From: CAYMJV01 sp964390545
Lineage (GTDB): Bacteria > Desulfobacterota > BSN033 > UBA1163
DNA length: 22,697 nt
Assembly: GCA_964390545.1 (NCBI GenBank)
Contig: CAYMJV010000049.1
Span: 1 to 22,697, forward strand
Direction: 5' to 3'
Part shown: piece by piece, positions 15,144 to 22,146 of the stretch
Layout: every line of letters begins with the position of its first letter
Numbering within the stretch: position 1 is the stretch's first letter
Notes under the pieces: model-generated
The model's input: the letters and a program-made list of their open reading frames with translations, nothing else
Databases searched by the model: none
What the model was told of the DNA's origin: nothing
Position numbers and translations under genes: made by a program

Positions 15144-16544
15144 GTGCCCAGTCCAAGGATTCTGGTCGTCGATGATGAAATGATCGTTTGCGAAAGTTGT
15201 AAAAGGATTCTCGAAGAGGAAGGGTACGAGGTGGAGGTTGCCCTGAGTGGAAAAGAGGCCTTTGACAAGATGAAGGAGAACCCCTTTGACATCGTCATCA
15301 CCGACCTGAAGATGCCAGGGATCGATGGCATGGAGGTTCTCAAGACTTTCCGAAAAGAATATCCAGACACGATCGTCATCATGATTACCGGTTTCTCCAC
15401 GGTGGAGACAGCCGTGGAAGCCATGAAGCTGGGAGCGTTTGACTATATCCCAAAACCTTTCACACCCGATGAGGTGTCGATTGTAGTGAAGAAGGCGATT
15501 GAAAAAAAGAGCCTGCTTCTCGAAAACATCTACCTTCGTCAGGAATTACAGGAGAAGTACGGGTTCCATAATATTGTGGGCAAGAGCAAAAAGATGCAGG
15601 AGATCTACCGGATTATTACCAAGGTGGCCAGTACCGATAGTACCGTTCTGATTTACGGGCAGAGTGGAACGGGGAAGGAACTCATTGCCCGGGCCATCCA
15701 TTTTAACAGTGTCAGAAGGGATAAACAATTCGTCCCGGTGGATTGCGCCGTCCTTTCAGAAAATCTTCTGGAGAGTGAGTTATTCGGACATGTAAGGGGG
15801 TCCTTCACCGGAGCAGTGACCACCAAACCGGGCCTCTTTGAGGTGGCGGATGAAGGCACGGTCTTCCTCGATGAGGTTGGGAATATCAGCATGTCCATTC
15901 AAGCCAAGCTTCTGAGAGTGCTGCAGGAAAGGGAGTTTACTCCTGTTGGTGGAACGAAAGCAAAGAAGGTGGACATCCGCCTCATCGCGGCCACGAACAA
16001 AGACCTGGAAAAGATGATTCAGGAGGGAACCTTTCGCGAGGACCTCTACTACCGGCTGAATATTGTTCCCATCACCATCCCTCTTCTAAGAGAACGGCAG
16101 GAAGATATTCCCCTACTGGCCGTTCATTTCCTGAAAAAATATGCAGAGGAGATGGGTAAGACGGTAAAAGGTTTCACGCCCGAGGCGATGGGCAAGCTAA
16201 TGAAGTATCCATGGCCGGGCAATGTCCGGGAACTGGAGAATGTGGTTCAGCGGACCATCGTGATGATCGATGATGAGATGGTTCGGGAAGAGCACCTCAT
16301 CCTTCCGGGTCAAAAAGAAAAGGAACCACTACCCGAACATGTTCCATTGACCAGTGAAGAGTTAAAAGAAATAAAGAAACATATCAGGGAAAAAGCGGTG
16401 GAGGATGTTGAAAAGGCCTTTGTCCTCAGTGCCCTTGAACGGCATAACTGGAACGTCACAAGGGCGGCTGAGGAGGTGGGTATGCTTCGTCCCAATTTCC
16501 AAGCCTTGATGCGGAAGTATAATCTCCGGGTTCGTGAAGAGTAG
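15144..16544 (+). CDS. Sigma-54-dependent response regulator, NtrC class
   Basis: A 466-residue enhancer-binding protein with three domains. Receiver (1-120): acidic pair D10/D11, phosphoacceptor D54 in VITDLKMPG, T82 and K104. AAA+ domain (about 140-375): Walker A GQSGTGKE (172-179), Walker B VFLDEVG (240-246), and FREDLYYRLN with arginine fingers. Fis-type helix-turn-helix (about 415-462): NVTRAAEEVGMLRPNFQALM. The sigma-54 contact loop reads GSFTGA (219-224) instead of GAFTGA. Start is GTG at 15144, nine bases after GGGGG. No sensor kinase gene is in the window. A sigma-54 promoter with upstream palindrome lies 550 bases downstream of its end, so it probably controls the 17149-20321 genes. 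Confidence 0.95.
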   Translation: MPSPRILVVDDEMIVCESCKRILEEEGYEVEVALSGKEAFDKMKENPFDIVITDLKMPGIDGMEVLKTFRKEYPDTIVIMITGFSTVETAVEAMKLGAFDYIPKPFTPDEVSIVVKKAIEKKSLLLENIYLRQELQEKYGFHNIVGKSKKMQEIYRIITKVASTDSTVLIYGQSGTGKELIARAIHFNSVRRDKQFVPVDCAVLSENLLESELFGHVRGSFTGAVTTKPGLFEVADEGTVFLDEVGNISMSIQAKLLRVLQEREFTPVGGTKAKKVDIRLIAATNKDLEKMIQEGTFREDLYYRLNIVPITIPLLRERQEDIPLLAVHFLKKYAEEMGKTVKGFTPEAMGKLMKYPWPGNVRELENVVQRTIVMIDDEMVREEHLILPGQKEKEPLPEHVPLTSEELKEIKKHIREKAVEDVEKAFVLSALERHNWNVTRAAEEVGMLRPNFQALMRKYNLRVREE

Positions 16545-16551
16545 AAATAGA

Positions 16552-16670
16552 ATGTCAAATGACAAAGCTCAAAGTTCAAATGAATTACAAAATCCAAATG
16601 ACCTAAAAGAAGATTTCGACATTAACCCTTTTGACATTGATTTGACATTTGGATTTTGACATTTGAAATT
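16552..16670. repeat. AT-rich palindromic repeat, copy 6
   Basis: AAAATCCAAATG (16589-16600) and CATTTGGATTTT (16646-16657) are perfect 12-base arms. Outer words TTCAAATGAATT and ACATTTGAAATT pair imperfectly. It fills the gap between the activator gene and the small membrane-protein gene. Confidence 0.65.
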
Positions 16671-16682
16671 AAGGGGTTTGTT

Positions 16683-16889
16683 TTGTCTGATTTCTTCAAA
16701 TGGCTGATCATAGGCTGGTCAATGGTGGTGGTTGGCATTGCTGCTCTCGGAACGGTCTTGGTTGTGAAGTATGGGGAGATTAAGAAGATTGAGACAGATG
16801 ATGTAAGCCTCTGTTTTATCATAGCGTTTTTCTGTTGGCTCATTCCTATCATTGCCTTCTCAATCCTAGCCAGAACACTTGGCTTCTAA
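16683..16889 (+). CDS. Small two-helix membrane protein, unknown
   Basis: With a TTG start at 16683 (AAGGGG six bases upstream) this is 68 residues, opening SDFFKWLIIGWSMVVVG. Helix 1 is about 5-28; a charged loop KYGEIKKIETDD follows; helix 2 is about 40-62. An upstream ATG at 16656 lies inside the palindromic repeat and seems unlikely. I do not recognise the family. Its second helix contains WLIPIIAFSILA, loosely like the QLIPAAIL core of the two small proteins downstream. It sits between the sigma-54 activator and the sigma-54 promoter. Existence rests on frame, ribosome site and hydrophobic pattern only. Confidence 0.55.
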   Translation: MSDFFKWLIIGWSMVVVGIAALGTVLVVKYGEIKKIETDDVSLCFIIAFFCWLIPIIAFSILARTLGF

Positions 16890-16977
16890 TATTATGCAAA
16901 TGTATATTTTTTTGATTTTTCAATAAATTCAATTATTTCAGACTATTATTAAATTTTTCACAATTAAATCCCCCCCC

Positions 16978-17049
16978 AAGTATATTTTAATTATACTTTC
17001 CACCTACTAAACAGTGTTCAGCCTTCTTCCTTTGAGTTTAATAAGTATA
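16978..17049 (+). promoter_or_regulatory. Candidate enhancer (activator-binding) sites
   Basis: AAGTATA (16978-16984) and TATACTT (16992-16998) form a perfect 7+7 inverted repeat with a seven-base centre. A second AAGTATA half-site with a degenerate partner is at 17043-17049. They lie about 110 and 50 bases upstream of the -24 box, the usual range for NtrC-class binding. The flanking 16890-17090 region is AT-rich, with a run of C at 16970-16977, and has no gene. Confidence 0.5.
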
Positions 17050-17092
17050 ATTATTTCAACGGCTTTTGCAAACAACAGTCACCTTTTCCCCA

Positions 17093-17110
17093 TTGGCATA
17101 TGAAATGCAT
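17093..17110 (+). promoter_or_regulatory. Sigma-54 (-24/-12) promoter
   Basis: TTGGCATATGAAATGCAT: GG at 17095-17096 and GC at 17107-17108 with exactly ten bases between, and TTGGCA/TGCA boxes close to the TTGGCAC-N5-TTGCA consensus. The start of transcription would be near 17120, about 30 bases before the first small membrane-protein gene. Confidence 0.75.
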
Positions 17111-17148
17111 TTAACAAGGGTGGACCCAAAAGAAAGGGGGAATGAGGT

Positions 17149-17442
17149 ATGGCAAAGATGAAAAAGTCATGGTTAGCGGGATTGACGGTTGGTCTGGTGA
17201 CCCTTATGACCACGCCCGCTTTTGCAAGGGGAATTTCATTCAAGGATGCGGGAATTGCCCTTTGGATCTTCATCATCATCGGAGCAGTGATCGTCCTTCT
17301 CCAGTTGATCCCGGCAGCGATTCTCTTCTTTTCCTTCATCGGAACCAGTTCCGGGATGGTTTTAAAGAAGAAGAAAGCCACGGAAGAAGCCGAGAAGAAG
17401 GTCGTTCTTCCCGAGTACAAACCAGCAACCGTTGAAAAGTAG
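17149..17442 (+). CDS. Small exported or inner-membrane protein A (QLIPA/FIGT family), unknown
   Basis: A 97-residue protein. N-terminal signal-like segment MAKMKKSWLAGLTVGLVTL ends TTPAFARG, with a likely cut after AFA (about 27). One membrane helix follows (about 35-66) with QLIPA at 52-56 and FIGT at 63-66. A lysine-rich tail (KKKKATEEAEKKVV) suggests a cytoplasmic C-terminus. GGGGG lies eight bases before the ATG. It is the first gene after the sigma-54 promoter, and a paralogue follows 17 bases later. I do not recognise a named family. A different-frame open stretch starting at 17142 lacks any signal or family feature and was set aside. Confidence 0.8.
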   Translation: MAKMKKSWLAGLTVGLVTLMTTPAFARGISFKDAGIALWIFIIIGAVIVLLQLIPAAILFFSFIGTSSGMVLKKKKATEEAEKKVVLPEYKPATVEK

Positions 17443-17459
17443 CTAAAAGGAGATAATAC

Positions 17460-17714
17460 ATGCCCTCGCAAATGAAAAAGATCCTAGCCATCCTGAGCCT
17501 GGCCTTGATCGCGGCGATTGGACTCTTCTCTCTTGGAATTGCCTATGCGGGAGGGGTTAGAGGGATTGGGCTTCTGGGGGTCTGGTTTTTTCTCACCTTT
17601 GGAATCGTCATCGTGCTGGCTCAATTGATCCCGGCAGGTATCCTTCTTTCCGCCTTCATTGGAACGGCATTCTCTTCTTTCAGAAAAGAGGAGATGCCCA
17701 TCAAAGCGACTTAG
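17460..17714 (+). CDS. Small exported or inner-membrane protein B (QLIPA/FIGT family), unknown
   Basis: An 84-residue paralogue of the preceding protein. Signal-like segment MPSQMKKILAILSLALIAA with a possible cut after YAG (about 31), then one helix (about 38-69) with IVIVLAQLIPAGIL and FIGT at 66-69. QLIPA is at 55-59. Alignment with protein A keeps W, VIVL, QLIPA, IL and FIGT, while signal and tail differ. AAAGGAGAT precedes the ATG at good spacing. Tandem duplication of a small membrane protein ahead of a cytochrome operon suggests two non-identical partners of one complex, but this is inference. Confidence 0.8.
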   Translation: MPSQMKKILAILSLALIAAIGLFSLGIAYAGGVRGIGLLGVWFFLTFGIVIVLAQLIPAGILLSAFIGTAFSSFRKEEMPIKAT

Positions 17715-17747
17715 GATGACCCTGAACCACGTCGGGGTCAGGGCATC
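17715..17747 (+). other. Stem-loop in the operon between small protein B and the receiver gene
   Basis: GATG (17715-17718) plus CCCTGA (17720-17725) pair with TCAGGG (17738-17743) plus CATC (17744-17747), ten pairs with one bulged A. No T tract follows. It could mark a processing or stability point separating the small-protein part of the mRNA from the cytochrome part. Confidence 0.45.
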
Positions 17748-17784
17748 ACAACGGGGACTCTAACCAGAGGGGGAGATGATTATT

Positions 17785-18210
17785 ATGAAGAAGACAATCC
17801 TCATTGCCTATCAGGATGATCTCTGGACCAGATCGCTCTCCACTTTCTTCCATGGCATTGGGTATAAAGTTGAAACGGCCAAGGTGGTGAGCGATATGAT
17901 TCGAAAGGTTCGAAACGGGAATATCCATGTCGTCCTTCTTGACGATGAGATCGAAGGGGTGAAGGCCTGTGATTTGGTTCCCCTCTTCAAAAAAATAAAT
18001 GAAAAGATTCAGATCATTGTCATCTCCTCGGAGGTCTCTCTCGGGTTGGTGAAACGTCTCCGGGGAGCGGGGATTTTCTATCAGGCCATGAAACCGGTCG
18101 ATTTGGAAGAGATCAAGTCAGCTGTCGAATGTGCTTTTGAAAAGATTGAAAGGGAGAACCTCAAAGAAGGATTCTTTCCTTTCCTCATTCCAAGGAGGGT
18201 TCCTGCATGA
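17785..18210 (+). CDS. Stand-alone receiver-like protein, degenerate
   Basis: A 141-residue single-domain protein with a response-regulator fold. The first strand ILIAYQDDLW has Q10-D11 where the family has two acids. The expected phosphoacceptor is D53 in VVLLDDEIEG, without the usual MP. S81 (ISS) and K103 (MKPVD) are in the conserved places. It could still be phosphorylated, but Mg binding should be weaker; a phosphorylation-independent role is possible. There is no output domain. Start at 17785 is chosen because GGAGATGAT ends four bases before; an ATG at 17776 adds three residues. Its stop overlaps the cytochrome start as ATGA, so the two are probably translated together. Confidence 0.8.
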   Translation: MKKTILIAYQDDLWTRSLSTFFHGIGYKVETAKVVSDMIRKVRNGNIHVVLLDDEIEGVKACDLVPLFKKINEKIQIIVISSEVSLGLVKRLRGAGIFYQAMKPVDLEEIKSAVECAFEKIERENLKEGFFPFLIPRRVPA

Positions 18211-19469
18211 AGTGGAGAGACAGAGATATGAAGACCTGGATGGTCGTTGGGGGAATACTCCCCCTCCTTGTTTTGGGAATCTTGGCAGAGGAGGCATGGA
18301 GCGCCAAAGTCGCGTGCTTCGATTGTCACCGGGATGAATCGTTATCGAAGAAGGATGCCTTCGGGAAAACGGTTTCCCTTTTTGTATCGGAAGCGGGCTT
18401 CAAAAATTCGGTTCATGGAAAGCTCTCCTGCTCCGACTGCCATACAAAAATAACGGATGATTCCCACGCCGAGGGTGGAAAGAAAGCTGCCGACCGGAGG
18501 GTGAATTGCGAGAGTTGCCACGATAAAGCAGAAAAAGAGTATAAACAGGGACTTCATTCTAAAATGATCATGAAAGGAACGGAGAGAGCAGCGAATTGTT
18601 TTGATTGCCATGGAAAACATAATATCCTTCCGAGCAAGAGCCCTCGATCGATGACGCATGTTTCCAACATTGATAAGACGTGTGAGCGCTGTCATTCCAA
18701 TATCGAATTTGTGAAACAGCATGCCTTAGGGGGAGCCATTTCTGGAGAGGAGTTTAAGAGAAGTGTCCACGGGCAAACAGGAGAGATCACATGCACCAGT
18801 TGCCATGGGAGCCATAGTTTGAGATCCCTGATTGATCCGAAATCAACGATCTTTCGATCCAATATTCCCCAGACGTGTGGGTCCTGCCATCCGGATATTA
18901 CCAAACAATTTGTGGAAAGCATTCATGGTGTCTTGGCCGCAAGGGGGAGAACGGATTCCCCCACTTGCACCACCTGTCACGGTATTCACGGCATTAAAAC
19001 GAAGGTCGATCCCGACTCTCCTGTCAATGAGAGAAGGATCGCTATGACGACTTGTCCTCAATGTCATGCGGCAGAGCGAATCTCCAAAGAATACAAACTC
19101 ACGACGACAGCAGTTCAATCCTACTATGATAGTTTCCACGGTCTGTCTTACCAAGGAGGAGATACCTTTTCAGCCAATTGTGCCAGTTGCCATGGGGTTC
19201 ATGATATCCGTCCCTCTTCCGATCCCAAATCAATGATCCACAAAGATAATCTCCAGAAGACCTGCGGGAGTTGCCACCCAGGGGCATCGGAGAATTTTTC
19301 GCAAGGGAAGATGCATGTCCTTTCCTCCATCTCCGGGGATGAAATTGGGGATAAGATCGTGGGATGGGTGAAGATCATCTACATTATCTTGATTGTTATG
19401 GTCATAGGTGGATTGACCTTCTTCAACTTTACCGATTGGTTGAGAAAGACGGTCGACCGAGCACATTAG
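18207..19469 (+). CDS. 11-haem membrane-anchored cytochrome c
   Basis: A 420-residue protein with eleven CxxCH motifs, at about 37, 75, 101, 131, 159, 196, 224, 254, 283, 325 and 353. N-terminal hydrophobic segment (about 11-33, ending WSAKVA) is a signal or anchor, and the C-terminal helix (about 386-406) is a membrane anchor. A cassette repeats: S-[VIF]-HG, then CxxCHGxH, then P-K-S and TCGxCH, so haem pairs probably arose by duplication. The SxHG histidines are candidate distal ligands. ATG at 18207 has AAGGAGG eight bases upstream. It is followed after 18 bases by the cytochrome b. Together they resemble quinol-oxidising bc-type modules of metal- or sulphate-reducing bacteria (inference). 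Confidence 0.92.
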   Translation: MKWRDRDMKTWMVVGGILPLLVLGILAEEAWSAKVACFDCHRDESLSKKDAFGKTVSLFVSEAGFKNSVHGKLSCSDCHTKITDDSHAEGGKKAADRRVNCESCHDKAEKEYKQGLHSKMIMKGTERAANCFDCHGKHNILPSKSPRSMTHVSNIDKTCERCHSNIEFVKQHALGGAISGEEFKRSVHGQTGEITCTSCHGSHSLRSLIDPKSTIFRSNIPQTCGSCHPDITKQFVESIHGVLAARGRTDSPTCTTCHGIHGIKTKVDPDSPVNERRIAMTTCPQCHAAERISKEYKLTTTAVQSYYDSFHGLSYQGGDTFSANCASCHGVHDIRPSSDPKSMIHKDNLQKTCGSCHPGASENFSQGKMHVLSSISGDEIGDKIVGWVKIIYIILIVMVIGGLTFFNFTDWLRKTVDRAH

Positions 19470-19487
19470 AATAAGGAGTGGCTCGAT

Positions 19488-20321
19488 ATGAAAAAATACC
19501 TCAGAATGACATTGAATGAGAGGGCTCAACATCTCAATCTTGCCATTAATTTTACGATTCTCGTCATCACGGGTTTTGCCTTAAGCTTCCCGAAAGCCTT
19601 CTGGGTTTCTCCCATTACCGATGTTCCGGCTGGGATGACAATCCGGGGATTCCTCCATCGACTCTGCGGTGTGGCCACGGTTTTCCTGGGGGGGTATCAC
19701 GTTTTGTATTGTGTCTTCACGAAGAGAGGGAGGGGAATTATCAAGGATATGATCCCGGGGCTGAAAGATGCCATAGACCTCTGGGAGACATTGAAGAACA
19801 ACCTTTTCATCAATCGACCGGCCAAAACGCTTAAAATGCCTCGCTTCAATTTCCGTGAAAAGCTGGAATACTTGGGACTGATCTGGGGGACGCTTGTCAT
19901 GACCGTGACAGGGTTCATCCTATGGTTTGAGGTGGAATGGCTTAAATATTTTCCAAAATGGACGTTCGATGTTGCCCGGACCATTCATTTTTATGAAGCG
20001 ATCTTGGCCACTCTTACGATCATCGTCTGGCATTTCTATTCCGTCATCTTCAACCCTGATATCTATCCCATGAGTTGGGCCTGGATTACAGGAGACCTGA
20101 CAGAACATGAGATGGAAGAAGAGCATGGATTGGAGCTGGAAAGGATCAAGGCTGAAGAGAAGGGAAAGCTGGTAGAGTTTGGAGAGGCGGCCGCCGTGGG
20201 AGGTGGCAGGGTGATCCCGCTCCTCCATACCGATGAAGAGAAGAAGGATTTTTCCCTCAGGCGGCTCTTCACAACGATCAAGGATTTTAATGAGACCATT
20301 AAGAATTGGAAAGGAATGTGA
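19488..20321 (+). CDS. Membrane cytochrome b (cytochrome b561/formate dehydrogenase gamma-like)
   Basis: A 277-residue protein with four predicted helices (about 17-35, 55-78, 128-148, 163-188) and histidines H15, H57, H71, H167 and H182 suited to binding two b haems. This is the layout of the b-type subunit of formate dehydrogenases, Ni-Fe hydrogenases and thiosulphate reductase. The C-terminal third (about 205-277) is charged and probably cytoplasmic. It probably passes electrons between the quinone pool and the adjacent 11-haem cytochrome c; direction is not decidable. AAGGAG stands nine bases before the ATG. It is the last gene of the sigma-54 operon. Confidence 0.9.
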   Translation: MKKYLRMTLNERAQHLNLAINFTILVITGFALSFPKAFWVSPITDVPAGMTIRGFLHRLCGVATVFLGGYHVLYCVFTKRGRGIIKDMIPGLKDAIDLWETLKNNLFINRPAKTLKMPRFNFREKLEYLGLIWGTLVMTVTGFILWFEVEWLKYFPKWTFDVARTIHFYEAILATLTIIVWHFYSVIFNPDIYPMSWAWITGDLTEHEMEEEHGLELERIKAEEKGKLVEFGEAAAVGGGRVIPLLHTDEEKKDFSLRRLFTTIKDFNETIKNWKGM

Positions 20322-20528
20322 AACTCACCGCCCCTGCCTACCGCAGGCAGGCGGCAGGCCCTGAACCTGGTATGGTGCAGGGCAGGCAGGCACAAAGCGG
20401 GCCTTGGTTAAGGAAAAAGAAACTAAGAAAAGTCGAATGAAAGCGGGGTGATTTTTCAAGGAGACTTGAGAATAGATCGGCAGCCTTTATTTTGATCGGC
20501 CTTGCCGAGAGCAATCATCCGAATTCAT
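20322..20528. other. Intergenic repeat region after the cytochrome operon
   Basis: No gene seen. It holds the GC hairpin CCTGCCT/AGGCAGG (20333-20339, 20345-20351) and more GGCAGGC words to 20392. A plus-strand promoter-like pair TTGAGA (20466-20471), 16 bases, TATTTT (20488-20493) could drive a short RNA into the stem-loop downstream. Confidence 0.4.
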
Positions 20529-20600
20529 AGCCCTATATATCCTTTGACTCCCACCATCCAAACCCCACCCAATTGAGAAAGGGATATATAGGGCTTTTTT
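20529..20600 (+). terminator. Strong intrinsic terminator, unusually large C-rich loop
   Basis: AGCCCTATATATCC (20529-20542) pairs with GGATATATAGGGCT (20582-20595), extended by three more pairs (one G-T) on the loop side. It is followed by TTTTT, giving six Ts from 20595. The loop of about 33 bases is rich in CCC and ACC. It ends the cytochrome transcript, and could also be the 3' end of a short separate RNA. Confidence 0.8.
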
Positions 20601-20629
20601 ATCCCTCATTTCCCCTTTTTTCGTCTTTC

Positions 20630-20658
20630 TTGTAGAGATTCAAAGAACATGCTAATAT
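20630..20658 (+). promoter_or_regulatory. Candidate sigma-70 type promoter for the M48 protease gene
   Basis: TTGTAG (20630-20635), a 17-base spacer and TAATAT (20653-20658). Start would be near 20665, giving a 45-base leader to the ATG at 20710. Confidence 0.55.
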
Positions 20659-20709
20659 TTTGTTTAGCGCATCATTCCGTTTGAAGGGAAGGAAAGGTTA
20701 GGAAGAGGG

Positions 20710-22146
20710 ATGTTTCTCCGAAAAGCACCGAACCACTGGGTTTCTCTTATTCTCGTCCTCGTTATTCTTTGTGGAAGTTTTGCAGGCAAGGCTTGGGCGA
20801 TGACCATCGAGGAGGAGAAAAAACTGGGGAAGAAGATTTTCCTCGAGATGGAGAGGGGTGTCGAATTTGTGAAAGATCCTACGCTTCAGGCCTTTCTCGA
20901 CAGAATGGGCCAATCACTCGTTTCACATCTGGGCACGACCCCCTTTGAATTTAAATTCTATTTGATCAATGTCCCCGATCCGAATGCGTACGCCCTTCCC
21001 GGAGGGTACATCTTCGTGACGACAGGGTTGCTCACCCTTGCCGAGAATGAGCATGAGGTGGCAGGCGTACTCAGCCATGAGATCTCCCATGTCACCGGAA
21101 GACATGTGTCCCAGATGATCGAGAGATCGAAGCGGATGAGTATTGCTACGCTCGCGGCCATCATTGCAGGAGTCCTGGCGGGAGGAGGAGGAAAGGTGTC
21201 AGAGGCCACTGCGGTGAGCGCCGTGGCGATGGCAGAGGCTCAGGCCCTAAAATATACCCGGGAGAACGAGGTCGATGCGGATCAGAACAGCCTCCAGTAT
21301 ATGCTCAAGGCGGGGTATGATCCAGGTGGATTGATCAGCTTTCTAACGAAAATACAGAAGGTCGGTCTCGCCTCAGCGCCCCAAATTCCTTCCTATCTTT
21401 CAACTCATCCGGTGACTGAAAATCGAATCTCCCTTTTGGAACACCTCATCCAGATCGGAGGGAAGCCAGCTGGCCCATTCAGATCGACTGGGAATTTTAA
21501 AAGGATTCAGACGAAGGCTTTCGTTGAGGAGAGGGAGGCCCAGGCATCGATCACCCAATTCCAGTCCCTGGTCGATGCCCGCCCTCAGGATGCGGAGGGG
21601 TATTATGGGTTGGGCCTGGCCTATCGAAAAATGGGAAGATTGGATAAGTCCGCGGAGGTTTTTCAAAAGGGAACCATAATCGCCCCTGCAGATCCGGATC
21701 TGTTCAATGAACTGGGAATCGTCTATTTTCTATCAGGGAAGTTGGATCTTGCCATTCAGACCCTGGAGGCCGCTCAATCCCTTTCCCGGGCCCGAACAGA
21801 CTCCTACGAAGATTTATCCAGTGTTTACTACCTTGGAAGGGGATATCAGGAGAAAGGGGAAATGGCCAAGGCCTTACCCTTTCTGCTCAAGGTGAGAAAG
21901 GAGTTGCCCGAATTTAGCGATGCCCATTACCATCTCGGTTCTATTTATGGGCGAATGGGCCAGAAAGGGCTGTCTCACTTCTATTTTGGAAAGTATTTCA
22001 AATTAAGAGGAGAAAGGAGCAATGCCCTCACCCACTTCCGAAAAGCTGCTGATCTGCTTGAAAAGGGAAGTCCGGAAAGGGAGGAGGTCCAACGGGAGAT
22101 CAAGGAGCTTGCAGGGACAAAAGAACCAAATTCCAAGCACCCATAA
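20710..22146 (+). CDS. M48 family metalloprotease with TPR repeats (BepA/YfgC-like)
   Basis: A 478-residue periplasmic protease. Signal peptide (about 1-30, ending GKAWA). Zinc site HEISH at 123-127 with third ligand E187 in ENEVDAD. Hydrophobic A/G-rich segment (about 145-160) as in BepA. The C-terminal half (about 280-465) is a run of tetratricopeptide-like helices (for example AEGYYGLGLAYRKMG, FNELGIVYFLSGKLDLAI). BepA-type proteins monitor outer-membrane protein and LPS-transporter assembly (established for E. coli), so a similar role is likely here. ATG at 20710 follows GGAAGAGGG. Its gene is separated from the cytochrome operon by a strong terminator and has its own promoter candidate. 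Confidence 0.92.
   Translation: MFLRKAPNHWVSLILVLVILCGSFAGKAWAMTIEEEKKLGKKIFLEMERGVEFVKDPTLQAFLDRMGQSLVSHLGTTPFEFKFYLINVPDPNAYALPGGYIFVTTGLLTLAENEHEVAGVLSHEISHVTGRHVSQMIERSKRMSIATLAAIIAGVLAGGGGKVSEATAVSAVAMAEAQALKYTRENEVDADQNSLQYMLKAGYDPGGLISFLTKIQKVGLASAPQIPSYLSTHPVTENRISLLEHLIQIGGKPAGPFRSTGNFKRIQTKAFVEEREAQASITQFQSLVDARPQDAEGYYGLGLAYRKMGRLDKSAEVFQKGTIIAPADPDLFNELGIVYFLSGKLDLAIQTLEAAQSLSRARTDSYEDLSSVYYLGRGYQEKGEMAKALPFLLKVRKELPEFSDAHYHLGSIYGRMGQKGLSHFYFGKYFKLRGERSNALTHFRKAADLLEKGSPEREEVQREIKELAGTKEPNSKHP

Noticed and set aside
17142..17435. 97-codon open frame overlapping small protein A in another frame
   Set aside because: It has no signal, helix or motif, whereas the 17149 frame has a signal peptide and a paralogue.
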